A program made the translations under genes and the position numbers. From Arthrobacter mobilis (GTDB taxonomy: Bacteria > Actinomycetota > Actinomycetes > Actinomycetales > Micrococcaceae): a DNA stretch of 64,000 nt. Location of the stretch: the NCBI RefSeq assembly GCF_012395835.1, contig NZ_JAAZSQ010000003.1:1396-65395 (forward strand), written 5' to 3'. The notes below the pieces were generated by a model. It saw nothing but the letters and a program-made list of their open reading frames with translations, did not search any database and had not been told where the DNA came from. Below are positions 35,296 to 44,491 of the stretch, in pieces (position 1 is the first letter of the stretch; the number at the start of each line of letters is the position of its first letter).

Positions 35296-36357
35296 TCAGA
35301 CCCCTGCGAGCCCGGCGGCGGCCAGGCCCAGGGCAGCGACCAGCAACCAGGCCAGCAGCGCCGCGGCCAGCGCCGGCAGCGACGAATGCGCCAGCTCGCG
35401 CAGCCGCACGGAGGCGCCGAGCGCGAACAGCGCCGCGGCCAGCAGCAGGTCCTGCAGTATCCCGAGCACGAAGAGCACCGGCAGCGGCAGCCAGCCGGTA
35501 CTGCGCAGCAGCACCATGGCCAGGAACCCGGCCAGGAACAGCGGCACTACGGGCGGCCTGGGCCCGGCGTGGCCGCCGGCGGCATTGCCGGCCGTGCAGC
35601 GGCGGGCCCGCCGGCCGTGCAGCGTCACCGCGGCCACCACCGGGGCCAGCATCGCCACGCGGACCAGCTTGACGACGACGGCGACGGCCAGCGCCGCCGG
35701 GCCGGCGGTCTGCGCCGCGGCGACCACCTGGCCAACGTCGTGCACGGACGCCCCGACCCAGAAGCCGAAGGTCTGCGCGGTCAGGCCGGCCGGCTGCATC
35801 AGCGCCGGCAGCACCGCGATGGCGAGCGTGCCGCACAGGGTCACCAGCGCCACCGGGGCGGCCGCATCGCGGTAGCGGCTGCCGCGGGCCGCCGCGACGG
35901 CGGCGACAGCCGAGGCGCCGCAGATGGCGAAGCCGGCGGCCAGCAGCAGCGGCTGTTCACCGGGCAGCCGGAACAGCCGGGCGAGCAGGTAGGTGCCGGC
36001 GAAGGCGGCCAGCACCAGCAGGACGGTCAGGACCAGGGCCTGCCAGCCGAGCCCGGCCAGTTCGCCCAGCGACAGCCGGGCCCCGAGCAGCACGATGCCG
36101 GCGCGCATCAGTGTCTTGGCGGAAAACCTCAACCCCGGGGCCAGGCCGCCGGTCACCGCCGCGGACAGACCCGGCAGGTTCGCGGCGAGGATGCCCAGGC
36201 CGACGGCGAAGCTCATCGCCGGCACCGCAGGCCACACGGCGTGCGCGCCGAAGGCCAGCAGCACCGCTGCCGCGGCGGCCGCCAGACCAGGCAGCAGGGC
36301 CGGCAGCAGCGACGGCCGCAGACCGGGCAGCAGGGTGCGGGCGGGGGGATTGGGCAC
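35296..36357 (-). CDS. YeiH/UPF0324 family putative sulfate exporter
   Basis: This 353-residue membrane protein has about ten hydrophobic helices. It shows the family patterns MSFAVGLGILAANL, KTLMRAGIVLLGARLSLGEL, AGFAICGASAVAAVAA and FWVGASVHDVGQVVAAA. YeiH proteins are annotated as putative sulfate exporters without firm biochemical proof. It lies 34 bases downstream of the pepN start on the same strand. An alanine- and leucine-rich composition pushes GC very high here. Confidence 0.85.
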   Translation of the reverse strand: MPNPPARTLLPGLRPSLLPALLPGLAAAAAAVLLAFGAHAVWPAVPAMSFAVGLGILAANLPGLSAAVTGGLAPGLRFSAKTLMRAGIVLLGARLSLGELAGLGWQALVLTVLLVLAAFAGTYLLARLFRLPGEQPLLLAAGFAICGASAVAAVAAARGSRYRDAAAPVALVTLCGTLAIAVLPALMQPAGLTAQTFGFWVGASVHDVGQVVAAAQTAGPAALAVAVVVKLVRVAMLAPVVAAVTLHGRRARRCTAGNAAGGHAGPRPPVVPLFLAGFLAMVLLRSTGWLPLPVLFVLGILQDLLLAAALFALGASVRLRELAHSSLPALAAALLAWLLVAALGLAAAGLAGV

Positions 36358-36431
36358 CTGCCCATCCTAGGGGAACACGCCGTCGGCAGCGCCGCTATGA
36401 CAAAGGAGTGAAGACGTGAAAACCTTTAGCC

Positions 36432-37991
36432 ATGTCTGACCTTTTCCAGGACTATGCTGCTGCGGCCGGACGCAGCGCCGCCTACGACGAAATGTTCGGC
36501 CCCGGGCAGATCCCGCGGCCGGAGTATTCGCACGTGGCCGCGGCGCTGGGTGCCCAGACGCTCGCCGACGTCACCGCCCGCGCCGACTCGATGGCACGCA
36601 CCTTCCTGGACCGCGGGGTCACCTTCGACTTTGCCGGGGAGGAGCGTCCGTTCCCGCTCGACATCGTCCCGCGGGTGATTTCCGCCGCGGACTGGACCGT
36701 CCTGGAGCACGGGGTGGCCCAGCGGGTGCACGCGCTGGAAGCATTCCTGCAGGATGTCTACGGGAAGATGCAGGTGGTTTCCGACGGGGTGATTCCGCGG
36801 CGGCTGGTGACCTCGAGCGCGCATTTCCACCGCGAGGTCTCCGGCTTCGATCCGGCCGGCGGGGTGCGGGTGCTGATTTCCGGCATCGACCTGGTGCGCG
36901 ACGATGCCGGCACCTTCCGGGTGCTCGAGGACAATGTGCGCGTGCCCAGCGGCGTGAGCTACGTGCTGGAGAACCGGCGGGCCATGGCCAAGGGGCTGCC
37001 CGAGGCCTTCGCCCAGCTGAGCGTGCGGCCGGTGGAGGAGTATCCGCGCCGGCTGCTCTCGGCGCTGCGCAAGACGGCGCCGCCGAGCGTCGAGGACCCG
37101 ACCGTCGTCGTTCTCACCCCGGGGGTGTTCAACAGCGCCTATTTCGAGCACACCCTGCTGGCGGGGCTGATGGGCGTGGAGCTGGTGGAGGGGCGGGACC
37201 TGATCTGCCGCGGCAACCGCGTCTACATGCGCACCACCGCCGGCGAGCAGCGGGTGGATGTGATCTACAAGCGGATCGACGACGATTTCCTGGATCCGCT
37301 CCAGTTCCGCTCGGACTCCGTGCTGGGCTGCCCCGGCATCGTCAACGCCGCCCGGGCCGGCAACGTGACCATCGCCAACGCGGTAGGCAATGGCGTGGCG
37401 GACGACAAACTGGTGTATACGTATGTGCCGGACCTGATCCGCTACTACCTGGGCGAGGAGCCGGTCATTCCGAACGTGGACACCTTCAGGCTGGAGGAAC
37501 CGGCGGCACGCGAGGAGGTCATGGACCGGCTGGACGAGCTCGTGGTCAAGCCCGTGGACGGCTCCGGCGGCAAGGGGCTGGTGATCGGCCCGAGCGCCTC
37601 CAAGGAGGAACTCGAGGGGCTGCGGGCCAAGGTGCTGGCCGATCCGCGCGGCTGGATCGCCCAGCCGGTGCTGCAGCTGTCCACCGTCCCGACCATGGCC
37701 GGCGGGCGGTTCGGCCCGCGGCATGTGGACCTGCGTCCGTTCGCCATCAACGACGGCGACGACATCTGGGTGCTGCCGGGCGGGCTGACCCGGGTGGCGC
37801 TGAAGGAAGGGTCACTGATCGTCAACTCAAGCCAGGGCGGCGGCTCCAAGGACACCTGGGTGCTGGCCGGCAGCGATGTCACGGCAGCCCCGGACGCTCC
37901 CGCTGCGCCGGCAGCAGTGCCTGCGGTGCACGAGCGCACGAGCGTCTGGCCGGTCGAGTCCGGCTGGCAGGAAGGGGCGCAGGAGCAATGA
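36432..37991 (+). CDS. Circularly permuted type 2 ATP-grasp protein
   Basis: This 519-residue protein belongs to the DUF404/DUF407 ATP-grasp group. Visible landmarks are FAGEERPFPLDIVPRVI, HREVSGFDP, FRVLEDNVRVPSGVSYVLENR, VDVIYKRIDDDFLDPL and VVKPVDGSGGKGLVIG. It probably forms an amide bond using ATP. With the alpha-E and transglutaminase genes that follow, it forms a widely conserved trio predicted to make or modify a peptide; substrates are unknown. The ATG at 36432 lacks its own well-spaced ribosome site. The AAAGGAG upstream serves a seven-codon minicistron whose stop overlaps this gene. Confidence 0.88.
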   Translation: MSDLFQDYAAAAGRSAAYDEMFGPGQIPRPEYSHVAAALGAQTLADVTARADSMARTFLDRGVTFDFAGEERPFPLDIVPRVISAADWTVLEHGVAQRVHALEAFLQDVYGKMQVVSDGVIPRRLVTSSAHFHREVSGFDPAGGVRVLISGIDLVRDDAGTFRVLEDNVRVPSGVSYVLENRRAMAKGLPEAFAQLSVRPVEEYPRRLLSALRKTAPPSVEDPTVVVLTPGVFNSAYFEHTLLAGLMGVELVEGRDLICRGNRVYMRTTAGEQRVDVIYKRIDDDFLDPLQFRSDSVLGCPGIVNAARAGNVTIANAVGNGVADDKLVYTYVPDLIRYYLGEEPVIPNVDTFRLEEPAAREEVMDRLDELVVKPVDGSGGKGLVIGPSASKEELEGLRAKVLADPRGWIAQPVLQLSTVPTMAGGRFGPRHVDLRPFAINDGDDIWVLPGGLTRVALKEGSLIVNSSQGGGSKDTWVLAGSDVTAAPDAPAAPAAVPAVHERTSVWPVESGWQEGAQEQ

Positions 37992-38028
37992 GCGGACCCG
38001 TGGAACCAAGCGAAGGAGCTGTACCCGG

Positions 38029-38955
38029 ATGCTGAGCCGGATTGCCGAATCCCTGTTCTGGATCGGCCGCTATGTCGAGCGCGCGGACGGCACGGCCAGG
38101 ATTTTGGACGTCAACCTGGAACGGCTGAACCAGCTGCCGGCCTCCGAGCAGCACCAGGTGGCCGGCCAACTGCTGGGCATCATGGGCTCCCGCCCGGAGA
38201 CGGCCGACTTCGGGCTAAGCGAGCTGCTGAACAGGCTGGCCTACGACCGGACCAGCCCGTCGTCGATAGCCGGCGCGCTGGGCGCCGCCCGCGAAAACGC
38301 ACGGCGTGCCCGGGAAACCGTCTCCTCGGCACTGTGGGAATGCCTGAACACCACCTGGTACGGCCTGAGCCAGCACCGCAAGGACGTGGTGGGCACCTAC
38401 CGGTTCTGCCACTGGGTGCTGGAACGCACGGCGATGGTCAACGGCCTGGCCGACACCACGATGAGCCACGACGAGGGCTGGCAGTTCATGATCCTGGGCC
38501 GCAGCCTGGAACGGGCGGACATGACCGCGCGCATGCTGCAGGCCCCGGACCTGCTCTCCTCCGGCCTGTCCTGGGTGAACATGCTGCGCTGCGCCGGCGC
38601 GTACGAGTCCTTCCTGCGCACCCGGCGCGCCGCCTCCGGCGAGGAACACGCCGCCGAGTTCCTGCTGCTGGACCGGCTCTTCCCGCGCTCGGTCGTGTAC
38701 GCGCTCGGCGATGCCGAACGGGCGCTGGAACAGCTGGACCCGTCCTACCAGCGCGTCGGCTTCATCGACGACGCCCGCCGGATCGTCGGCCAGGCCAGGA
38801 CGTTCCTGGAGTTCCACCAGACCGCCAACCTGATGGCGGAACTGCCCGAACACATGGACCGGGTGCAGAAGGCCTGTGCCCAGGCTTCCGATGCCATTAC
38901 CCGCAAATACTTTGCCCAGACGGTGGATCTGGCCTGGGTTGGAGAGGTTTCATGA
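38029..38955 (+). CDS. Alpha-E domain protein
   Basis: This 308-residue, almost all-helical protein begins MLSRIAESLFWIGRYVERAD, the hallmark of the DUF403/alpha-E family. The segment LGRSLERADMTARML repeats the RxxERAD pattern. It has no known catalytic site and may be an adaptor for the ATP-grasp protein. It lies 37 bases after that gene and overlaps the transglutaminase start by four bases. Confidence 0.9.
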   Translation: MLSRIAESLFWIGRYVERADGTARILDVNLERLNQLPASEQHQVAGQLLGIMGSRPETADFGLSELLNRLAYDRTSPSSIAGALGAARENARRARETVSSALWECLNTTWYGLSQHRKDVVGTYRFCHWVLERTAMVNGLADTTMSHDEGWQFMILGRSLERADMTARMLQAPDLLSSGLSWVNMLRCAGAYESFLRTRRAASGEEHAAEFLLLDRLFPRSVVYALGDAERALEQLDPSYQRVGFIDDARRIVGQARTFLEFHQTANLMAELPEHMDRVQKACAQASDAITRKYFAQTVDLAWVGEVS

Positions 38956-39803
38956 CGCGCCTGCGGATCGAGCACCGTACCTGCTATACCTACGACCGCC
39001 CGGTCTCGGTGTCCTACAACGAGGCGCGGATGACGCCGGTGACCGATGCCCAGCAGGTGGTGCTGGAATCGAGCGTGAAGGTCAGTCCCGCCGGCGCGGT
39101 GCTGAGCAGCTACCGGGATTACTGGGGCACCCGGGTGACGGCGTTCGACCTGCAGATCCCGCATGATTTCCTTGAGGTCGCGGCGGTGAGCACCGTCGAG
39201 GTGCACCGCAGCGGGCGCGTGCTGCCCGAGGAGGAAAACGTCGGCTGGGACGGACTCGGTACGGATGCCGTGCTGGACGAATTCTCCGACTGGTTGCCGC
39301 AGACGCCGCTGAGCGAGCCGGGCGCCGAGGTGCGCAAGCTGGTGGCCGGCCTGGTGGACGGGCGCGGCCCGCATGCGGCGGCGCACACGGTGATGGACTG
39401 GATGAAGGGCGAAATGCAGTACGTCAAGGGCGTCACCGGGGTGCAGTCGAACGCCGAGGAGGTCTGGAACCACCGCCAGGGTGTCTGCCAGGACCTGGCC
39501 CATCTCGGGATCGGCGCGCTGCGCAGCCTGGGCATTCCGGCCCGCTATGTTTCCGGCTACCTGCATCCCCGCCCCGAGGCGTCGGTGGGTGAGACCGTGG
39601 CCGGGCAGTCGCACGCCTGGCTGGAGTGGTGGGACGGGCAGTGGCAGGGCTGGGACCCGACGAATGCCGGACCGGTCGGCGACTTCCACGTCTCCGTGGC
39701 GCGCGGGCGCGACTACCGGGACGTACCGCCGCTGAAGGGCATCCTTTCCGGCGGCGGCGGCTCGCAGCTGCAGGTGTCGGTGGAAGTGACCCGCATCGCC
39801 TGA
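38952..39803 (+). CDS. Transglutaminase-like cysteine protease/transferase
   Basis: This 283-residue protein has an N-terminal beta domain (RLRIEHRTCYTYDRPVSVSYNEAR) and a transglutaminase core with the Cys-His-Asp triad. The motifs are NHRQGVCQDLAHLGIGALRSLG, GQSHAWLEWW and GWDPTNAG. It ends the ATP-grasp/alpha-E/transglutaminase operon. In this context it may cleave or transfer the peptide product made by the ATP-grasp enzyme. Confidence 0.92.
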   Translation: MTRLRIEHRTCYTYDRPVSVSYNEARMTPVTDAQQVVLESSVKVSPAGAVLSSYRDYWGTRVTAFDLQIPHDFLEVAAVSTVEVHRSGRVLPEEENVGWDGLGTDAVLDEFSDWLPQTPLSEPGAEVRKLVAGLVDGRGPHAAAHTVMDWMKGEMQYVKGVTGVQSNAEEVWNHRQGVCQDLAHLGIGALRSLGIPARYVSGYLHPRPEASVGETVAGQSHAWLEWWDGQWQGWDPTNAGPVGDFHVSVARGRDYRDVPPLKGILSGGGGSQLQVSVEVTRIA

Positions 39804-39828
39804 CAAGCTCAACAGGTTGTGCGGCCCA

Positions 39829-41289
39829 CTACCAGGCTGAGGGCTTGTAGTCCTTCAGGAAGCAGCCGTACAGATCCACCCCGGCTTCGCCCTGCACGAT
39901 CGGGTCGTAGACGCGCGCGGCACCATCGACAAGGTCCAGCGGCGCCCGGAAACCCTCCTCGGCCAGCCGGACCTTGGTGTGGTGCGGACGTTCGTCGGTG
40001 ATCCAGCCGGTGTCCACGGCAGTCATGAGGATCCTGTCCTTCGTGAACATCTCCCCGGCGCTGGTCCGGGTGAGCATGTTGAGCGCGGCCTTGGCCATGT
40101 TGGTGTGTGCATGGCCGGGCCCCTTGTAGCGGCGGCCGAACTGGCCCTCCATGGCCGAGACGTTGACCACGTACTTGCGCCGGGCTGTCGAGGACGCCAG
40201 TGCCGCGCGCAGCCGGCTAACCAGCAGGAACGGTGCGGTGACATTGCACAGCTGGACCTCGAGCATCTCGACCGGGTCCACCTGCTCGACCGTCCGGGTC
40301 CAGCTGTTGAGGTCGGTGATGTCCGGCACCAGCCCGCCGGCGTCCACCGCGGTGCCGGCGGCGATCCGCTCCGGGGCGGCGGATCCGGCAGCCAGTGCCA
40401 GGGCGGTCAGTTCCTCCGCGGCCAGTCCCCGCCCCGCGGCCGCAGCAGCCAGGGCCGGCGGGTGGGGGTGGTGGGCAGGGCCGAAACCGACCAGCTCCGG
40501 GGCCGTCCGGCCGCCGGGCAGCGCTGCCTGCTCGGCCTGCACCAGCGGGCGGTAGGCGTCCGCGGAGCGGCGGACTGTCTGGGCGGCGTTGTTGACCAGG
40601 ATGTCCAGCGGCCCGGCGGCTGCGACCGAATCCGCCAAGGCCAGGACCTGGGCAGGATCACGCAGGTCGATGCCGGCAATCGTGAGCCGGTGGATCCAGT
40701 CCGCACTGTCGGGGACGGCCATGAAGCGCCGGGCTGCGTCCTTCGGAAAGCGCGTGGTGATGGTGGTGTGCGCGCCGTCGCGCAGCAGCCGCAGCGCAAT
40801 GTACATGCCGATCTTGGCCCGGCCGCCGGTCAGCAGGGCTCGCCGGCCCGACAGGTCCGCAGAGGCGTTCCGCTTGCCGTGGCTGAAGGCCGCACAGCCG
40901 GGGCAGAGCTGATGGTAGAAAGCGTCCACCTGGGTATAGGGCTGCTTGCAGATGTAGCAGTTGCGCGGGCGGACCAAATGGCCGGCCACGGCGCCCGGGG
41001 CCGGGGAAACCAGCTCGATGCCCGCGGTCTCGTCGTCGATCCGGTCGTTGGCCGCCGTGGCGGTGCGGGCCATGACCGCGCGGTCCGCGGCGGCAATGGC
41101 GTCCCGCTTCTCGCGGCGACGGTGCCGCCGGGCCTCCTTGAACATCTTGCCGGTGGCTTGGCGGACAGCCACGAAATCGGGGTGGCTGTCCGCCAGCGTA
41201 TGGATCCGTCCGAGCACCTTCAGGCAGATGGAGATCTCCTCCGGCGTCAGTTCTGCGGTTCCGGCAGGGCTGGTGTCGACAGCGGTCAT
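39829..41289 (-). CDS. SDR-fold protein with N-terminal zinc ribbon
   Basis: This large protein of about 486 residues has three parts: a charged helical N-region (1-90), a zinc-ribbon-like C111-x2-C114 ... C129-x2-C132, and an SDR domain from about 148 (TGGRAKIG). Ser378 (NVSAME) and Lys400 are present, but the YxxxK tyrosine is replaced by Thr396 (HTNMAK). A nearby Y388 might substitute. It is twice the length of ordinary SDRs, with an insertion at 240-340. It may be an atypical reductase or a nucleic-acid- or protein-binding derivative. The ATG at 41289 is preferred over the TTG at 41301. Function is unknown. Confidence 0.8.
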   Translation of the reverse strand: MTAVDTSPAGTAELTPEEISICLKVLGRIHTLADSHPDFVAVRQATGKMFKEARRHRRREKRDAIAAADRAVMARTATAANDRIDDETAGIELVSPAPGAVAGHLVRPRNCYICKQPYTQVDAFYHQLCPGCAAFSHGKRNASADLSGRRALLTGGRAKIGMYIALRLLRDGAHTTITTRFPKDAARRFMAVPDSADWIHRLTIAGIDLRDPAQVLALADSVAAAGPLDILVNNAAQTVRRSADAYRPLVQAEQAALPGGRTAPELVGFGPAHHPHPPALAAAAAGRGLAAEELTALALAAGSAAPERIAAGTAVDAGGLVPDITDLNSWTRTVEQVDPVEMLEVQLCNVTAPFLLVSRLRAALASSTARRKYVVNVSAMEGQFGRRYKGPGHAHTNMAKAALNMLTRTSAGEMFTKDRILMTAVDTGWITDERPHHTKVRLAEEGFRAPLDLVDGAARVYDPIVQGEAGVDLYGCFLKDYKPSAW

Positions 41290-41386
41290 GGGATGGTTCA
41301 AACTCCGGAGGGCAGGGGTGCGGGAACCTGGTTCCCGCCGGGCAGGTGCCCTCCGAGTCTACCGGGGCCGGCCGGGCCGCCGGCTC

Positions 41387-42649
41387 CTAGGCGCCGGCGA
41401 CGGTGTCCGCGGCCAGCACCTCCTGGCCCTTGGTCAGCACGGTCAGGCCGGAGTCGGTCACGGTAAAGCCCCGGGCGCGGTCCTGCTCCGGGTCCACCCC
41501 GATGGTCGCCCCCGCCGGCACGTGGACGTTCTTGTCCAGGATGGCCCGGCGGAGCACGGCCCCCTCGCCGACGCGCACGTTGTCCATCAGCACGCAGCCG
41601 TCCACGTGCGCCCCCTCGGACACGTACACATTGTTCGCCAGCACCGAGTAGCGCACGTCGCCGCCCGAGACCACCGTGCCGGAGGCCAGGATCGAGTCGT
41701 GCGCCGCCCCGTCCCGGCCGCCGGCGCCGCGGACCAGCTTGACCGGCGCGAAAACGTTGTGCCGGGTGTAGATGGGCCACTCCTGGTTGTACAGGTTGAA
41801 GGCCGGCAGCGGGCGGATCAGGTCCATGTGCGCGTCATAGTAGGAATCCAGCGTGCCGACGTCGCGCCAGTACTGCCGGTCCGCCTCATTGGCCCCGGGC
41901 ATGTCGTTGGTGGTGAAGTCGTAGACGGCCGCCTCACCGCGCCCGACGAAGTAGGGGATGATGTCCCCGCCCATGTCGTGGTTGGTATCCAGCCGCTCGG
42001 CGTCCGCCTCCAGCGCCTCGAGCAGGGCGTCCCGGCTGAACACGTAGTTGCCCATGGACGCCAGGAAGCTCTGCGGATCATCGGGAAGTCCGGGCGTGCT
42101 GGCCGGCTTTTCCACGAAGGCCGAGATCTTCCGGGGATCCGCCGGGTCGGTTTCGATGACACCGAACTGGTTGGCCAGGTACAGCGGCTGGCGTACCGCG
42201 GCCACGCTGGCCGCGGCACCGCTTTGCACGTGGGCGTCCACCATCTGCTGGAAGTCCATGCGGTAGACATGGTCCGCACCGATGACGACGACGATGTCCG
42301 GTTTTTCGTCGTGGATCAGGTTCTGCGACTGGTAGATGGCGTTCGCGCTGCCCAGGAACCAGCTCTTGCCGCGGCGCTGCTGCGCCGGTACCGTGGCCAC
42401 GTAATTGCCCAGCTGGGAGGACAGCCGCCAGGTTTCGGAAATGTGCCGGTCCAGGCTGTGCGATTTGTACTGCGTCAGCACCACGATCTTCAGGTAGTGC
42501 GAGTTGACCAGGTTCGACAGTGCGAAATCGATCAGCCGGTAGCTGCCGGCGAAAGGCACCGCGGGCTTGGCCCTGTCCGCGGTCAGGGGCATCAGGCGTT
42601 TGCCTTCACCACCGGCCAGAACTACTGCCAGAACCTTCTTGTGCGGCAT
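41387..42649 (-). CDS. glgC: Glucose-1-phosphate adenylyltransferase
   Basis: GlgC makes ADP-glucose for glycogen and related glucans. The 420 residues start [21 protein letters not shown] (nucleotide-binding loop) and include [38 protein letters not shown] and a C-terminal left-handed beta-helix ([18 protein letters not shown]). It is divergent from glgA, as in mycobacteria (Rv1213/Rv1212c). The start at 42649 matches family N-termini better than the in-frame ATG at 42691. Confidence 0.95.
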   Translation of the reverse strand: MPHKKVLAVVLAGGEGKRLMPLTADRAKPAVPFAGSYRLIDFALSNLVNSHYLKIVVLTQYKSHSLDRHISETWRLSSQLGNYVATVPAQQRRGKSWFLGSANAIYQSQNLIHDEKPDIVVVIGADHVYRMDFQQMVDAHVQSGAAASVAAVRQPLYLANQFGVIETDPADPRKISAFVEKPASTPGLPDDPQSFLASMGNYVFSRDALLEALEADAERLDTNHDMGGDIIPYFVGRGEAAVYDFTTNDMPGANEADRQYWRDVGTLDSYYDAHMDLIRPLPAFNLYNQEWPIYTRHNVFAPVKLVRGAGGRDGAAHDSILASGTVVSGGDVRYSVLANNVYVSEGAHVDGCVLMDNVRVGEGAVLRRAILDKNVHVPAGATIGVDPEQDRARGFTVTDSGLTVLTKGQEVLAADTVAGA

Positions 42650-42725
42650 GAACGCGTCCCCATTTCTGTTCCCCATAGCCACTGTGGCCAACTGTGAAGC
42701 AATGCTTTTTTCAGACTAGGTGAGA

Positions 42726-42740
42726 AGTGCGGGCTGCACT
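42726..42740. promoter_or_regulatory. Inverted repeat between glgC and glgA
   Basis: AGTGC-GGGCT-GCACT is a perfect 5-bp inverted repeat in the divergent glgC/glgA promoter region, directly before TACGTT (42740-42745). TACGTT fits a -10 box seven bases before the glgA GTG. It could be an operator or chance. Confidence 0.3.
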
Positions 42741-42752
42741 ACGTTAGATTTC

Positions 42753-43952
42753 GTGCGGATCGATATTGTGACAAAGGAATTCCCTCCGGAAATCTACGGG
42801 GGCGCCGGCGTCCACGTGGCCGAACTCAGCCGGGTGCTGGCGGACAAGGTGGACCTGAACATCCATGCCTTCGGCGGGCCCCGCCCCGAAGACTTCCACG
42901 GCGCCCGGGTACGCAGCTATGCCGTGCCGGAAGAACTCAAGGACGCCAATGCCGCGGTGCAGACCCTCGGCGTCGACCTGGCCATGCTCACGGCCATGCA
43001 GGGTGCCGACCTGGTGCATTCGCACACCTGGTACGCGAACATGGCCGGCCACCTCGGCTCGCTGCTGCACGGGATTCCGCATGTGCTCAGCGCACACTCC
43101 CTGGAACCGCTGCGCCCGTGGAAGGCAGAGCAGCTCGGCGGCGGCTACCGGCTGTCCTCCTGGGCGGAGAAGACCGCCTACGAGGCGGCCGCGGCGATCA
43201 TCGCCGTCTCCGCCGGCATGCGGGCCGACATCCTGCGCAGCTACCCGGAGGTGGACCCCGCCAAGGTGAAGGTGGTCCACAACGGGATCGACGTGGAGCT
43301 GTGGCAGCGCGACGAAAACGACGACGCCGTGCGCGCCCTGGGGATCGATCCCGGGCGGCCCTCGGTGGTCTTCGTCGGCCGCAACACCCGGCAGAAGGGC
43401 GTGCCGTACCTGCTGCGGGCGGCGGACCAGCTGCCGCCGGAGGTCCAGCTGGTGCTCTGCCTGGGCGCGGCCGATACCCCTGAGCTGGCCGCCGAGACGA
43501 CCGGCCTGATCGACGGGCTGAAGTCCCGGCGCGACGGCGTGGTGCTGATCGAGCGCATGCTGCCGCGCCACGAGCTGATCCAGGTGCTCAGCCACGCCAC
43601 GGCGTTCGCCTGCCCGTCCATCTACGAGCCGCTGGGCATCGTCAACCTGGAAGCAATGGCCTGCGGGGCCGCCGTCGTTGCCAGCGCCACCGGCGGGATT
43701 CCCGAGGTCGTCCAGGACGGCGTCACCGGGACCTTGGTGCCGCTGGAGCAGGTCACGGACGGGACCGGCACGCCGCTGGATCCGGAGCAGTTCGTCCGGG
43801 ACTTCGCGGCGGCGCTGACCGCCACGGTGGGCGATCCGGAACGGGCCCGCCGGCAGGGCGAGGCCGGCCGGAAGCGGGCGGAGGAGCACTTCTCCTGGCA
43901 CTCGATCGCCGACAGCACCCTCGAGGTCTACCGCAGCGTGCTCGGAAGCTAG
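42753..43952 (+). CDS. glgA: Glycogen/maltose-1-phosphate synthase (GT4)
   Basis: This 399-residue glycosyltransferase uses ADP-glucose made by GlgC. N-terminal features are VTKEFPPEIYGGAGVHV and HSHTWYANMAGHL. The C-terminal donor site has FVGRNTRQKGV and PSIYEPLGIVNLEAMACG (the E-x7-E motif). In mycobacteria the orthologue (GlgM) makes maltose-1-phosphate for the GlgE pathway, so either activity is possible. The GTG at 42753 matches family N-termini. No ribosome site is seen and a -10-like TACGTT sits seven bases upstream, so translation may be leaderless. Confidence 0.92.
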   Translation: MRIDIVTKEFPPEIYGGAGVHVAELSRVLADKVDLNIHAFGGPRPEDFHGARVRSYAVPEELKDANAAVQTLGVDLAMLTAMQGADLVHSHTWYANMAGHLGSLLHGIPHVLSAHSLEPLRPWKAEQLGGGYRLSSWAEKTAYEAAAAIIAVSAGMRADILRSYPEVDPAKVKVVHNGIDVELWQRDENDDAVRALGIDPGRPSVVFVGRNTRQKGVPYLLRAADQLPPEVQLVLCLGAADTPELAAETTGLIDGLKSRRDGVVLIERMLPRHELIQVLSHATAFACPSIYEPLGIVNLEAMACGAAVVASATGGIPEVVQDGVTGTLVPLEQVTDGTGTPLDPEQFVRDFAAALTATVGDPERARRQGEAGRKRAEEHFSWHSIADSTLEVYRSVLGS

Positions 43953-43956
43953 TCGT

Positions 43957-43996
43957 CCGCACAAGCTCCGGCGGTGGCCCGCCGGAGCTTGTGCGG
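43957..43996 (+). terminator. glgA terminator
   Basis: A perfect 18-bp stem (left arm CCGCACAAGCTCCGGCGG) with a TGGC loop lies four bases past the glgA stop and just before the SRPBCC gene at 44024. It is one of the strongest hairpins in the window. Confidence 0.85.
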
Positions 43997-44023
43997 CTTC
44001 CGCAGCGGGTTTTACCATCGGGC

Positions 44024-44479
44024 ATGGAGAAGCTGCGGTACACGGTCCGGGTCAATGCCCCCGCGCATACCGTCTGGACCACCATGCTGGACCCGTCATC
44101 CTACCGGGAATGGACCAGGGCGTTCCTGGACGGTTCCTACTACGAGGGAAGCTGGGAACAGGGAAGCGAAATCCGGTTCCTCGGACCCAACGAAGACGGC
44201 TCCGAGGACGGGATGATCGCCACGGTGGTCGAGAACCGGCCGGACGAGTTCGTCTGCGTCGAGTACCGCGGGCAGATCGAAGGCGGTCTCGAGGATACCT
44301 CCAGCGAAGCGGCGCGGAAGCTCGCCGGGGCGCGGGAGGCCTATACGTTCCGCGAGTCCGGCGGGGTCACGACTGTCGAGGTGGAACTCGACAGCCAGGA
44401 CGAGTACGCCGCCATGCTGGACGAGGCCTGGCCGAAGGCCCTCGCCAGGCTGAAGGAACTGGCCGAGGCCGCGGCGTAG
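44024..44479 (+). CDS. SRPBCC (START/AHSA1-like) domain protein
   Basis: This single-domain protein of 151 residues begins MEKLRYTVRVNAPAHTVWTTMLDPSSYREWT, the usual opening strand and helix of the hydrophobic-pocket SRPBCC fold. It continues with EFVCVEYRG and TVEVELDS. It probably binds a small hydrophobic ligand. The convergent alcohol dehydrogenase gene ends 13 bases further on. No specific function is evident. Confidence 0.8.
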   Translation: MEKLRYTVRVNAPAHTVWTTMLDPSSYREWTRAFLDGSYYEGSWEQGSEIRFLGPNEDGSEDGMIATVVENRPDEFVCVEYRGQIEGGLEDTSSEAARKLAGAREAYTFRESGGVTTVEVELDSQDEYAAMLDEAWPKALARLKELAEAAA

Positions 44480-44491
44480 CCGGGACTGCCC

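Noticed and set aside
32691-35672. Plus-strand open frame of about 990 codons opposite pepN
   Set aside because: It is fully antisense to a well-supported aminopeptidase N gene and has Gly/Gln/Val/Arg-biased content typical of reverse-complement frames.
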